From positions 62,001-126,000 of the forward strand of contig CAZNPA010000003.1 of NCBI GenBank assembly GCA_964575095.1: DNA of 64,000 nucleotides, read 5' to 3'. Of the stretch, positions 9,343 through 17,638 are shown piece by piece (position 1 is the stretch's first letter; the number at the start of each line of letters is the position of its first letter). The position numbers and the translations under genes were made by a program. The stretch comes from CAZNPA01 sp964575095 (GTDB taxonomy: Bacteria > Pseudomonadota > Alphaproteobacteria > Rickettsiales > SXRF01). A model generated the notes under the pieces. It ran no database searches, was not told the origin of the DNA, and saw nothing but the letters and a program-made list of their open reading frames with translations.

Positions 9343-10013
9343 GCCACCCTGCCGTTTTCAAGATGGATAATGCGATCCATATTTTTGGCGAGTTCCATGT
9401 TGTGCGTCGCCACCAGTGCCGCAACGTTTTTCTGCCGCACGGCGTGCGTGAGCATGCCAAACACCTGCCCGGCCGTCAGCGGATCCAGATTTCCGGTCGG
9501 CTCGTCGGCAAGAAGCAGCATGGGATCGTTGGCCAGCGCACGCGCGATGGCGACGCGCTGCTGCTCGCCGCCGGAGAGCTTGCCCGGGCGATGCGTGAGC
9601 CGCTCATCGAGCGCGAGCGCGCGAAGGAGCGCCTCCGCTTTATGGGCAGCATCTGCTTTCGATGCGCCGGCAATCATTTGCGGCAACACGACGTTTTCCA
9701 GCGCCGAGAATTCCGGCAGGAGATGGTGCGATTGATAAACGAACCCGATGGCTTTGCGGCGCGCCAGCGTACGTGCATCGTCGGAAGCGTTGCTCATGTC
9801 GTGGCCGGAGAGCAGCACGCGCCCGGCGGTGGGCGTATCGAGAAGACCGGAAATGGAAAGCAGCGTCGTCTTGCCGGAACCGCTCGGCCCCACCAGCGCC
9901 ACTAATTCGCCGCGCTTGATGGTGAGATCGAGTTCATCCAAGACGGTGATTGCCTTCTCACCCTGCTCATAGATGCGCACAACCTGTTTCAGTTCCAGCA
10001 CGGCGTCACTCAT
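9339..10013 (-). CDS. lolD: lipoprotein-releasing system ATP-binding protein
   Basis: The ATPase of the LolCDE complex, which extracts mature lipoproteins from the inner membrane for transfer to LolA. The 224 residues show Walker A GPSGSGKTT, the ABC signature LSGGEQQRVAIARAL, Walker B LLLADEPTGNLD and the switch histidine in VATHN. It overlaps lolC by eight bases upstream and dnaE by four downstream. MacB/FtsE-type ATPases look similar; the adjacent LolC-type permease settles the call. Confidence 0.95.
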   Translation of the reverse strand: MSDAVLELKQVVRIYEQGEKAITVLDELDLTIKRGELVALVGPSGSGKTTLLSISGLLDTPTAGRVLLSGHDMSNASDDARTLARRKAIGFVYQSHHLLPEFSALENVVLPQMIAGASKADAAHKAEALLRALALDERLTHRPGKLSGGEQQRVAIARALANDPMLLLADEPTGNLDPLTAGQVFGMLTHAVRQKNVAALVATHNMELAKNMDRIIHLENGRVA

Positions 10014-11262
10014 AACGAAGCGCCTCCGCCGGATCGAGCGACGCGGCTTTCCGCGCCGGATAGAGTGTCGCCAGGAACGAAAGCGCCAGCGCCATCAGGA
10101 CGATCACCAGTACTTCACCGGAATCGACGCGCGACGGCAGATGCGACAGGAAATACAGTTCGTCGGCGAATAATTTATGGCCCATCATCGCTTCCAGACC
10201 GCGCTGGATGTTCTCGGTGTTAAAGGCGATCAGCAGCCCCAGCGCCACGCCAAGCACCGTGCCCAGCACGCCCACCATCGAGCCACAGGCGAAGAAAATC
10301 CGCATCACCGAAGCGCGGCTGGCGCCCAACGTGCGGAGCACCGCGATGTCTTTTCCCTTCTCGCGCACCAGCATGATGAGGCTCGAAATAATATTGAACG
10401 ACGCCACCAGGATAATCAGCATCAGAATCAGGAACATCACGTTTCGCTGCACCATCACCGCCTGGAAAATATGATTGTTCGACGATTTCCAGTCATAGAT
10501 GCGATAACCCTCACCGAGCGCTTGGCCGATTTCCATGGCGACAATGCGCGCCGCATCCGGCGAGCTTACCATGACCTCGATCTGGCTTGCCGCATCGCCG
10601 TTGTCTTTGAGTTTAAAATACGTTTGCGCCTCCTCGAACGGCATCAGAATCAGGCCGCTATCGTAGGCAAACATACCGATAGAAAATGTTCCCACCACCG
10701 GATAGGCCTTGACGCGCGGCACCATGCCGGCCACCGTGGCGCGGCCTTCCGGCGAGATCAGCGTCACGCTGTCGCCGATATGGATTCCCATTTTTTCGGC
10801 AAGCCGCGAACCGATTACCACGCCTTCGCCGGCCGCCAATTTTTCTATGCCGTCCGGCGTAATTTTAGTCGCGAGCATTTCTTTTTTGCCTAAATCTTCC
10901 GGCCGATAACCGGACGCCATGGCGCCCACCGCCTGGCCTTTGAACGACAGCATGATCTGGCCTTCGACTTTAGGCATGGCATTCTGCACATTGGGAAGCA
11001 GCGAGATTTTCTGCGTGATATCGCCATAGGCCGGAATGCCGCCGCTGCTGGCGGCGTAGACGCTGACATGGCCTTCAAGGCCGATGATGCTTTTGATCAT
11101 CTCTTCGCGCACGCCATTCATTACCGACAGCACAACGATGAGCGTCGCCACACCGAGCATGATGCCGACCAGCGAAAAGAGCGCGATGACCGAGATCAGC
11201 CCCTCCTCGCGCCGCGCGCGCAGGTAACGGAAAGCGATCATGCGTTCAAAAGCAGAGAGCAT
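10006..11262 (-). CDS. lolC: lipoprotein-releasing ABC transporter permease LolC/LolE
   Basis: An inner-membrane permease of 418 residues with the LolC/E topology: one membrane segment near residues 22-47 (VIALFSLVGIMLGVATLIVV), a large periplasmic domain of about 220 residues, then three C-terminal membrane segments. The N-terminal FERMIAFRYLRARR is typical of the family. Many alphaproteobacteria have a single permease gene that forms a homodimer with LolD; no second permease gene is seen here, which fits that arrangement. A dispersed palindromic repeat lies directly upstream. Confidence 0.92.
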   Translation of the reverse strand: MLSAFERMIAFRYLRARREEGLISVIALFSLVGIMLGVATLIVVLSVMNGVREEMIKSIIGLEGHVSVYAASSGGIPAYGDITQKISLLPNVQNAMPKVEGQIMLSFKGQAVGAMASGYRPEDLGKKEMLATKITPDGIEKLAAGEGVVIGSRLAEKMGIHIGDSVTLISPEGRATVAGMVPRVKAYPVVGTFSIGMFAYDSGLILMPFEEAQTYFKLKDNGDAASQIEVMVSSPDAARIVAMEIGQALGEGYRIYDWKSSNNHIFQAVMVQRNVMFLILMLIILVASFNIISSLIMLVREKGKDIAVLRTLGASRASVMRIFFACGSMVGVLGTVLGVALGLLIAFNTENIQRGLEAMMGHKLFADELYFLSHLPSRVDSGEVLVIVLMALALSFLATLYPARKAASLDPAEALRYE

Positions 11263-11270
11263 TTATCCTC

Positions 11271-11350
11271 GTCATCCCCGCGCAAGCGGGGATCTTATCT
11301 CTCCGTTTGCACGAGTGGTTAGTTAAGATTCCCGCTTTCGCGGGAATGAC
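11271..11350. repeat. dispersed palindromic repeat C1 (GTCAT...ATGAC ends)
   Basis: The element opens GTCATCCCCGC and closes GCGGGAATGAC, and each half is itself a hairpin: TCCCCGC-GCAA-GCGGGGA (11275-11292) and ATTCCCGC-TTTC-GCGGGAAT (11328-11347). The loop between them contains two AGTNNNN heptamers (11314-11327) like those of repeat class A. It fills the gap between the proS stop and the lolC start and may also end transcription. Confidence 0.8.
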
Positions 11351-11355
11351 AGAAA

Positions 11356-12651
11356 TTATTTCAATAATGTATCCAACGCCGCTTCCAGCGACACTTCCTG
11401 TTTCTCGCCGGTCTTGCGGTTCTTGAGTTCGACAATGCCCTTCTCCGCGCCCTTAGGCCCGACGATGGCCTGCCACGGCAGGCCGATCAAATCCATCGAC
11501 GCAAATTTCTCGCCGGCGCGGGCGTCGGTGTCGTCGTATAAAACTTCGATACCATGCCCCCGTAGGGTATCGTATAGTTTCTGGCAAGCAGCATCGCACT
11601 TGGCATCGCCGACGCGTAAGTTTATGATGCCGACCTTGAACGGCGCCACCGACTCCGGCCAGATGATGCCCGCATCGTCGTGGCTGGCCTCGATGATGGC
11701 TCCCGCCAGGCGCGACACGCCGATGCCGTAGGTGCCCATTTCCACCCGCACCGGGTTTCCGTCCGGGCCGGTGACGTCGACATTCATCGCATCGGTGTAT
11801 TTGCGGCCGAGAAGGAAGATGTGGCCGACTTCGATGCCGCGCGCCGTGCGCAACTTTTCCGGCGGCAGCGGGCATTTCTCCGCCACGTGCAATTCATCGG
11901 CGGCAGCGTAGAGATTGCGCATTTCCTCGCCGCTCATGGTGATCTTGCCGCTGCGGATATCGTCGAACGCGGCATCGTAATAAAGCGCACTCTCGCCGGT
12001 ATCGGCAATGACCTGGAACTCGTGGCTCAACGAACCGCCGATATTGCCGCTATCGGCGCTGACGGCGATGGCTGTCAACCCCATGCGTGCGAAGATGCGG
12101 TGATAGACGTCGTACATCTTGGCGTATTCGCGCTTGGCGTCGTCCAGGTCGATATGGAAGGAATAGGCGTCTTTCATGAAGAATTCGCGGCCGCGCATGA
12201 CGCCGAAGCGCGGGCGCACCTCGTCGCGGAATTTCCATTGGATCTGGTAGAGGTTGAGCGGCAGCGACTTGTAGCTCCTGACGAAGGCGCGGAAATTGTC
12301 AATGATCATTTCCTCGCAGGTCGGGCTGTAGAGCAGCTCGCGCTCGGCGCGGTCATTGAACCGCAGCATCTCCTCGCCCATCTTGTCGTAGCGGCCGGAT
12401 TCCTTCCACAGCTCCGTCGGCTGCAACGTCGGCATCAACACGCGGACGCAGCCGGCGCGGTCATGCTCCTCGGCGACGATGCGCTCGATGTTTTGCAGCA
12501 CCTTGAGCCCCAGCGGCAGCCAGGTATAAATCCCCGCCGCCTGCTGGCGCACCATGCCGGCGCGAAGCATCAGCCGGTGCGAGGCAACCTGCGCCTCCGA
12601 CGGCGTTTCTTTGATGAGCGGCAGGAAGAACTGAGAAAGGCGCATATTCAC
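11356..12651 (-). CDS. proS: prolyl-tRNA synthetase, short type
   Basis: Charges tRNA-Pro with proline. At 431 residues it is the short alphaproteobacterial form that lacks the editing (INS) domain found in the roughly 570-residue enzyme of enterobacteria. Class II motifs are visible: motif 1 in the N-terminal third, motif 2 in QIQWKFRDEVRPRFGVMRGR, motif 3 in GIGVSRLAGAI, followed by an anticodon-binding domain (about residues 335-425). It overlaps DUF1467 by four bases. Start is ATG-AAT-ATG, so residue 3 could also be used. Confidence 0.96.
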   Translation of the reverse strand: MNMRLSQFFLPLIKETPSEAQVASHRLMLRAGMVRQQAAGIYTWLPLGLKVLQNIERIVAEEHDRAGCVRVLMPTLQPTELWKESGRYDKMGEEMLRFNDRAERELLYSPTCEEMIIDNFRAFVRSYKSLPLNLYQIQWKFRDEVRPRFGVMRGREFFMKDAYSFHIDLDDAKREYAKMYDVYHRIFARMGLTAIAVSADSGNIGGSLSHEFQVIADTGESALYYDAAFDDIRSGKITMSGEEMRNLYAAADELHVAEKCPLPPEKLRTARGIEVGHIFLLGRKYTDAMNVDVTGPDGNPVRVEMGTYGIGVSRLAGAIIEASHDDAGIIWPESVAPFKVGIINLRVGDAKCDAACQKLYDTLRGHGIEVLYDDTDARAGEKFASMDLIGLPWQAIVGPKGAEKGIVELKNRKTGEKQEVSLEAALDTLLK

Positions 12652-12887
12652 TCCACATTTGCTACCGGCAGAATGCCGGATTTAATCACCAATGCAAGCG
12701 TAACCGTAAGCAAAACCGCTATTATCGTGGTCCCCCACAGCAGCCGCTTCCAGCGTATTTTCTTCGGCGCTCCGGCATAGCCGATACCCTCCTGTTTTCC
12801 CGGTGCTTCGATCGAAAACGGCAGCATCAGGAACAGCGCCAGGCACCAGCCGTTGATGAAGGTGAAAACTGCCATCGAAATGGACAT
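12648..12887 (-). CDS. DUF1467 family small membrane protein
   Basis: A 79-residue inner-membrane protein with two membrane segments (residues 5-24 and about 50-70). The first ends in LALFLMLPFSIE and the linker carries GYAGAPKKIRWKRLLWGTT, both features of the alphaproteobacterial DUF1467 family. Its function is unknown; it is almost always found between mce and proS, as here. It overlaps proS by four bases and starts two bases after the mce stop, so all three are coupled. Confidence 0.85.
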   Translation of the reverse strand: MSISMAVFTFINGWCLALFLMLPFSIEAPGKQEGIGYAGAPKKIRWKRLLWGTTIIAVLLTVTLALVIKSGILPVANVE

Positions 12888-12889
12888 GG

Positions 12890-13288
12890 CTAGACCTGTT
12901 CCAACTCGATCAGCGTGCCGAAGAAATCCTTGGGATGCAGGAAGAGTACCGGTTTTCCGTGGGCGCCGGTTTTTATCTCACCCAGCACGCGTGCGCCGCT
13001 TTTAACCAGTACATCGCGCGCCGTTTTGATATCGGCCACCTCGTAACACACATGATGGATGCCGCCGGAGGGGTTTTTAAGCAGGAAATTGGCAATCGGC
13101 GAGGCCTCGCCCAGCGGCTCTAAAAGCTCTATTTTAGTGTTGTTAAGCGTCACAAAAACGGTGCTAACGCCATGCTCGGGCAAAGCCACCGGATCCGAGG
13201 TTTTTGCCCCCAGAATATCACGGTAAGTCATTGATGCAGCTTGTAAATTAGGCACTGCTATGGCTACGTGATTGAGCTTTCCTATCAT
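12890..13288 (-). CDS. mce: methylmalonyl-CoA epimerase
   Basis: A 132-residue VOC (glyoxalase) fold enzyme that interconverts the (S) and (R) epimers of methylmalonyl-CoA in propionyl-CoA breakdown. Two beta-alpha-beta modules are visible. Metal ligands fit His7 (LNHVAIAV), a histidine in GIHHVCYEV and the glutamate of LIELEQV. The mutase and propionyl-CoA carboxylase genes are not in this window. It begins the operon mce-DUF1467-proS-lolC-lolD-dnaE; in related genomes rnj commonly lies directly upstream, whereas here two foreign-looking genes intervene. Confidence 0.92.
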   Translation of the reverse strand: MIGKLNHVAIAVPNLQAASMTYRDILGAKTSDPVALPEHGVSTVFVTLNNTKIELLEPLGEASPIANFLLKNPSGGIHHVCYEVADIKTARDVLVKSGARVLGEIKTGAHGKPVLFLHPKDFFGTLIELEQV

Positions 13289-13407
13289 ATTTTCTTGTCA
13301 CCTGAAGTTAGTCAATTTGTCACAAAAGTTTCACGATTCTTCCCCTATAAATAGGGTATTATGGGTACTGAAGCAATACGCCAATATAGCAGGATTCTAG
13401 CTGATTT

Positions 13408-14418
13408 ATGGATACCGAAAAACTGCTTGAAGTCGAACACAAGATCGAGAAGGGCAAATCCTTAAGCGATGAGGGGCCCTATTACCATCACACCTGGTGG
13501 GAATCCTATAAAGGCGCTTCCAAAGGGGAATTGGGCGGCACCGTTGTCGGCACTGTGCTTGGCGCGGCCGTCGGCACCATCGTCGGGTTGGCCAGCCTGT
13601 CGTTTGTGGGATTGCCGGGAGCGGTGGGCATTCTCGGGGCATTTTCAGCCGGCGGGCTGATCTACGGCGTGCATAAATTCACCAATATCGGTACGGTCAG
13701 CGGCGCAGTCGCATCGGCGGCGCATCAGGAAGAGGTGCGAATGCGCGCATTTGAGGAAGGAAAATTTTCCGAACTGAAGCAAGACATCTGCGAACTGAAA
13801 GCGATGGTGAAGGGCGAACCGGCGCCAGCGCCGACCCAGAAGAAACTTGCAAAAGAGATTGTCGCTGATCTGGACAATTACCGCGTCACGCATTACGCCA
13901 AGATCGAAGCGCCGCTCAAAAACAAATATGTATTCTGGAAAATAGCGCTGGTGGGACTGGTAATTGGCGTCGGCGCGGGCGCGTTGCTAGCCGCTACCGG
14001 CGCCAGCTCGCTATTATTGGGAGAGCTGGGCTTGATCGGCGAGCATGGCGTATTGACCGTGCTCGGTCCGCATGCCGCGTCCATCGCATCCATGCTGGCT
14101 GTCGGCGCACTGGGCGCCAGCATCGGCATCAACCGCGACGTCTTCCGTAAAATGTTCGATAAGACCGACCTCTGGTTCAAGGGAGTCCTTGGTGGCAAGC
14201 AGCATGACATCGTCGAGGCGGCGCAGGCAGCCGCCGGCAGAAAGATTAAAAATGGCAGTCATCACAAATCCGAGGATGCGGACATCGCCACCGTCACCGC
14301 GCCTTACGATGGCTACATCGATTACCCCACCTCCAGCACCCATCACCGCGACAAGGTCATGGCCGCCGCCGAGAAGGCGCTGCTTTCCTTCGATCACACC
14401 CGCGCTACTCCCCAATAA
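13408..14418 (+). CDS. hypothetical glycine-rich membrane protein, 336 residues
   Basis: I do not recognise a family. The protein has a short polar N-terminus, a first hydrophobic block with glycine-zipper spacing (about residues 43-92, e.g. GGTVVGTVLGAAVGTIVG), a charged, probably coiled segment (about 105-172), a second hydrophobic block (about 173-240, e.g. LVGLVIGVGAGALLAATG and IASMLAVGALGASIG), and a polar histidine-containing C-terminus. No signal peptide is seen. Two hairpin-forming hydrophobic blocks between soluble parts recall secreted membrane-inserting proteins, but that is only an analogy. It is read against the surrounding operon and is followed 20 bases later by another such gene. 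Confidence 0.75.
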   Translation: MDTEKLLEVEHKIEKGKSLSDEGPYYHHTWWESYKGASKGELGGTVVGTVLGAAVGTIVGLASLSFVGLPGAVGILGAFSAGGLIYGVHKFTNIGTVSGAVASAAHQEEVRMRAFEEGKFSELKQDICELKAMVKGEPAPAPTQKKLAKEIVADLDNYRVTHYAKIEAPLKNKYVFWKIALVGLVIGVGAGALLAATGASSLLLGELGLIGEHGVLTVLGPHAASIASMLAVGALGASIGINRDVFRKMFDKTDLWFKGVLGGKQHDIVEAAQAAAGRKIKNGSHHKSEDADIATVTAPYDGYIDYPTSSTHHRDKVMAAAEKALLSFDHTRATPQ

Positions 14419-14438
14419 CATAACGAGGTTTTAACATC

Positions 14439-15053
14439 GTGGCCGAACCGACCTTGAAAGATAGACTGGCAGCTTCGGCGCAAACGGCGGTATCCGCCGC
14501 CGGCGGCGTATTTAACACCGATATGCAGAGTTCGGTGCGGCAGCAATATGCCAGCGCGTTCGTGACGCCCAGCCATCCGCTCTCCGACGCCCTGCAGCGC
14601 AAAGCCGACCTTTCGCTCAAGGGCGCCGGAAAAGCATTATGGCGCGGCATGGCGCAGGTCGCCGCCAGCGGCTTCGGCAAAGGCCTGTTAATTACGGCAG
14701 GGCTTTTCATCCTTGCGTCCGGTTTGGGGCAAGGGTTTGCTTTTTATGCCGGCAGCAAATTATTCGCCGACGGGCTGGCCGTAGGCGCCGGCGCGGCAGT
14801 CCAGTTTCTGTTTAGCAGCTTAGGCGGACTGACGGCGCTGGCCATCGGCGGCACGCTCGGCGCGGTGGCCGACGTCAAGCTCACGCAAAACCGCATCACC
14901 GCCGAACTCGCGCAGGCGGAGGCCAACAATTACGAAATCCTGCGGCTGCAGCAGCAATTGGCCGCATCGCCGCCGCAGCAACAAAACACCACTTTTCAGG
15001 ACCGGCTGGCTGCCGAACGCACGCAGGCAGCAGAACAGCAACGGACGCTTTAA
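14439..15053 (+). CDS. hypothetical glycine-rich membrane protein, 204 residues
   Basis: Starts at GTG with CGAGG upstream. Residues 1-80 are soluble and alanine-rich; two adjacent hydrophobic segments follow (about 82-105, LLITAGLFILASGLGQGFAF, and 110-148, containing VGAGAAVQFLF and LTALAIGGTLGAV); the last 50 residues are glutamine-rich and probably helical (LRLQQQLAASPPQQQ). Family unknown. It is clearly paired with the preceding gene (20-base gap, same strand) and shares its architecture of soluble flanks around a hydrophobic core, without obvious sequence similarity. A terminator follows directly. Confidence 0.72.
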   Translation: MAEPTLKDRLAASAQTAVSAAGGVFNTDMQSSVRQQYASAFVTPSHPLSDALQRKADLSLKGAGKALWRGMAQVAASGFGKGLLITAGLFILASGLGQGFAFYAGSKLFADGLAVGAGAAVQFLFSSLGGLTALAIGGTLGAVADVKLTQNRITAELAQAEANNYEILRLQQQLAASPPQQQNTTFQDRLAAERTQAAEQQRTL

Positions 15054-15055
15054 TT

Positions 15056-15089
15056 TTTAGCTCCTCCTTAAGAGGGGAGCTAAACTTTT
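15056..15089. terminator. bidirectional terminator between convergent genes
   Basis: An 11-bp stem beginning TTTAGCTCC and closing GGAGCTAAA (one G-T pair), with a seven-base loop, followed by CTTTT on the plus strand and AAATT/AAAA context allowing use on the minus strand. It lies between the stop of the 204-residue gene and rnj and overlaps the rnj stop codon. Confidence 0.8.
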
Positions 15090-16741
15090 GCGATCTGCAC
15101 CTCAACCACCGGCTTCTTGTCCAGATCGTTCTTGATGAGCTTGCGCAAGGCGTTGCGCACGGATTCCCTTAGTTTATCGTCGTTGCTTTTGGTTTTGATG
15201 TCGCGGGCGATGCGTTCCGCTTCCTCGCGCCAACTTTCGAGCAGGTCTTGGTCTTCTTTCGGGTCGAGCACGCCGGGCGCGGTTAAACTTACCTCGGAGG
15301 CGAGGTGGCCTTTCTTATCGACGGCAAAGCTGACGAAGACGCAGCCGTCGTCGCGGAGCTTGCGGCGCGTGCGGATGATGTCGCTGTCGGTCGGCACCAT
15401 CGATAATCCGTCAATAGCGACGTAGCCGGATTCGACCTTGCCGATGACTGAGGCCTCGCCCGCTTCCAGCCACACCACGGCGCCGTTGGTGGCCTCAACG
15501 GTTTCCTTGACGCCAAATTTTCGCGCCAGCTTGGCGTGTTCGTGCAGATGCATCGCCTCACCATGCGTCGGCACGGCGATTTTCGGCCGCACCAGCTCGT
15601 ACATGCGTTTCAATTCCTCGCGCGCCGGATGGCCGGATACGTGGATGTGATGTTCCTTGCCGGTGATGACTTCGATTTTTTTCAATGTCAGCTGGTTCAT
15701 CAGCCAGTTGATTTTTATCTCGTTGCCGGGAATTTTGCGCGAGGAGAAAATCACCGTATCGCCCGGCGCTAATTTTATATGCGGATGCTCGCCGCGGGCG
15801 ATTCTGGGCAGCGCCGCGCGAGGTTCGCCCTGGCCGCCGGTGGCGATAATAAGTATATCCTTGCGCGGTAAATCCATGATTTCGGTTTCACGTACGAACT
15901 CGACGTCTTTTCCTAAATAGCCGCTTTCGCGCGCCGCTTCGGTGATGCGCCACAGCGAGCGCCCGGCCAGCGCCACCACCCTGCCCGCTTCCTGCGCCGC
16001 CTTGATGAGCGACAACACGCGCGCAAGGTTGGAAGCGAACGTCGTCACCAATACGCGCTGCGGGCACTCGGCGATCAGCTTGATTAAATTTTTACGCACG
16101 TCGCCTTCCGAACCGGAATCGCCTTCGACGAAGACGTTGGTCGAGTCGCAGACCATGGCCAGCACCTTGCCGTCGCCGTATTTCTTGAGCGTTTCGTAAT
16201 CCGAGACCGGCCCCACCATCGGCGCCGCGTCGAACTTCCAGTCGCCGGTATGCATGATGACGCCTTTTTTGGTCGTGATCGCCACCGCCTGCATTTCGGG
16301 GATCGAGTGCGTAAGATCGATCAGTTCCATCGAGAACGGCCCCAGCTCAAGATCCGCGCCCGGCTTCAGTTCTTTGATGGCCGGCTTAGTGCCCGGCCCC
16401 ATCTCGGCGATTTTATTTTTTAAGAACGCCGCCGTGAATGGCGTCGCATAGACCGGACATTCCAGTTCGCGCCAGAGGTACGGCACGGCGCCGAGATGGT
16501 CTTCGTGCGCGTGCGTAATGACGAGCCCCAGTAGATCTTTTTTGTGCTTCACGATAAAGGAAATGTCCGGCACGATGATCTCGACGCCGGGCAAATAATC
16601 GGTGGCGAAACCGATGCCGCAATCCACCATCAGCCATTTGCCCTGGTAGGTATAGAGGTTCAAATTCATGCCGATTTCATTCGAGCCGCCCAGCGGCACG
16701 AAGAGGAGCTCGTCTTTATATTTGTTGAAATCGAAGGTCAT
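15080..16741 (-). CDS. rnj: ribonuclease J
   Basis: A metallo-beta-lactamase/beta-CASP ribonuclease with 5' exonuclease and endonuclease activity in RNA processing. The 553 residues show the zinc motif THAHEDHLG (HxHxDH), further beta-lactamase motifs (HTGDWKFD), the beta-CASP block (CDSTNVFVEGDSGSE) and VSGHPAREEL, then the C-terminal domain. Repeat element A2 sits directly before the ATG, and the bases before the start (CTCCCTT) contain no Shine-Dalgarno sequence, which is odd for a central RNase. It belongs to the nuoN-birA-coaX-rnj series. Confidence 0.95.
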   Translation of the reverse strand: MTFDFNKYKDELLFVPLGGSNEIGMNLNLYTYQGKWLMVDCGIGFATDYLPGVEIIVPDISFIVKHKKDLLGLVITHAHEDHLGAVPYLWRELECPVYATPFTAAFLKNKIAEMGPGTKPAIKELKPGADLELGPFSMELIDLTHSIPEMQAVAITTKKGVIMHTGDWKFDAAPMVGPVSDYETLKKYGDGKVLAMVCDSTNVFVEGDSGSEGDVRKNLIKLIAECPQRVLVTTFASNLARVLSLIKAAQEAGRVVALAGRSLWRITEAARESGYLGKDVEFVRETEIMDLPRKDILIIATGGQGEPRAALPRIARGEHPHIKLAPGDTVIFSSRKIPGNEIKINWLMNQLTLKKIEVITGKEHHIHVSGHPAREELKRMYELVRPKIAVPTHGEAMHLHEHAKLARKFGVKETVEATNGAVVWLEAGEASVIGKVESGYVAIDGLSMVPTDSDIIRTRRKLRDDGCVFVSFAVDKKGHLASEVSLTAPGVLDPKEDQDLLESWREEAERIARDIKTKSNDDKLRESVRNALRKLIKNDLDKKPVVEVQIAKV

Positions 16742-16746
16742 AAGGG

Positions 16747-16834
16747 AGTGGCGAGTGGTGAGTGATAAGTGGTGAGTGGAGTCATTAGCACATTCTTTTA
16801 CTAACCACTAGCCACTAATCACTGGCCACTATTC
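16747..16834. repeat. heptamer hairpin repeat A2
   Basis: Five heptamers AGTGGCG, AGTGGTG, AGTGATA, AGTGGTG, AGTGGAG; an 18-base spacer ending TTCTTTT; then five inverted heptamers ACTAACC, ACTAGCC, ACTAATC, ACTGGCC, ACTATTC. It is the clearest copy of the class. One edge abuts the rnj start codon and the other encodes the last four residues (NSGQ) and stop of coaX. Confidence 0.88.
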
Positions 16835-17595
16835 ATCTCATAAATCTCCTTCAAACCATAAATAATCAAATCCGGCTCGACCTTCTCTATCACCGGGCAG
16901 GCTTTGGCATACAGCGAAGCCAGACCGCCGGTGGCGATGACCTTCATCTTCCCACCGTATTCTTTTTTGATGCGATCGGTGATCATCTCGACCAGGCCGG
17001 CATAGCCGTAATAGACGCCGGACTGCATGGCCGTGATGGTGTTGCGGCCGATGACCTTGGCCGGGCGCATGATGCCGATATTGGGTAGCTTCGCCGCGGC
17101 GCGGTGCAGTGCGTCGAGCGACAGATTGACGCCGGGGGCGATGACGCCGCCCATATATTCGCCTTTTGAGCTTACGACGTCGAACGTCGTCGCCGTGCCG
17201 AAATCGACGATGATCATCGCCTGCTTGAACCGCCGCCAGGCGGCAAAGGCATTGACCAGCCGGTCGGCACCCACTTCATGCGGGTTATCGATATTGATTT
17301 TCATGCCGATCTTGACCTCATGATCGCCACCCACCAACAGGAGTTCCGTGCCGAAATAACGCCGCGCCAGTTGGCGCAGCTCGAAAATCGCCTGCGGAAC
17401 GACGCAGGCCATGATCGTGCCGGTGATTTTTTTCGGCGCAATTTTCGCGCGCTCCATCACCTGCAGCAGCCACACGCCGTATTCATCGGCGGTGCGGCGG
17501 GCGTCGGTGGCGATACGCCACTGGCCGACGAGTTTTTTACCGTCGAATACGGCGAACACGACATTGGTATTCCCGGCGTCAATCGCGAGCAGCAT
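16819..17595 (-). CDS. coaX: type III pantothenate kinase
   Basis: Phosphorylates pantothenate in the first step of coenzyme A synthesis. The 258-residue protein begins LLAIDAGNTNVVFAVFDG, the type III phosphate-binding motif, and has the other ASKHA-fold motifs GADRLVNAFAAW, IIVDFGTATTFDVV and VIATGGLA. The start at 17595 is chosen because AAGGAAGG precedes it; an ATG at 17694 would add 33 unrelated residues. The final residues NSGQ are encoded by repeat A2, so the original C-terminus has probably been replaced by repeat sequence. Confidence 0.95.
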   Translation of the reverse strand: MLLAIDAGNTNVVFAVFDGKKLVGQWRIATDARRTADEYGVWLLQVMERAKIAPKKITGTIMACVVPQAIFELRQLARRYFGTELLLVGGDHEVKIGMKINIDNPHEVGADRLVNAFAAWRRFKQAMIIVDFGTATTFDVVSSKGEYMGGVIAPGVNLSLDALHRAAAKLPNIGIMRPAKVIGRNTITAMQSGVYYGYAGLVEMITDRIKKEYGGKMKVIATGGLASLYAKACPVIEKVEPDLIIYGLKEIYEMNSGQ

Positions 17596-17638
17596 AGTTA
17601 CCTTCCTTACTGCCTCTCCCGCAGGCGGAGGAGCATAA

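Noticed and set aside
11680..12780. 366-codon open frame on the plus strand across proS
   Set aside because: Antisense shadow of proS and DUF1467; no start signal or domain.
16747..16834. CRISPR array in the heptamer repeats
   Set aside because: Unit length is seven bases with no spacers, arms are inverted relative to each other, and no cas gene is near.
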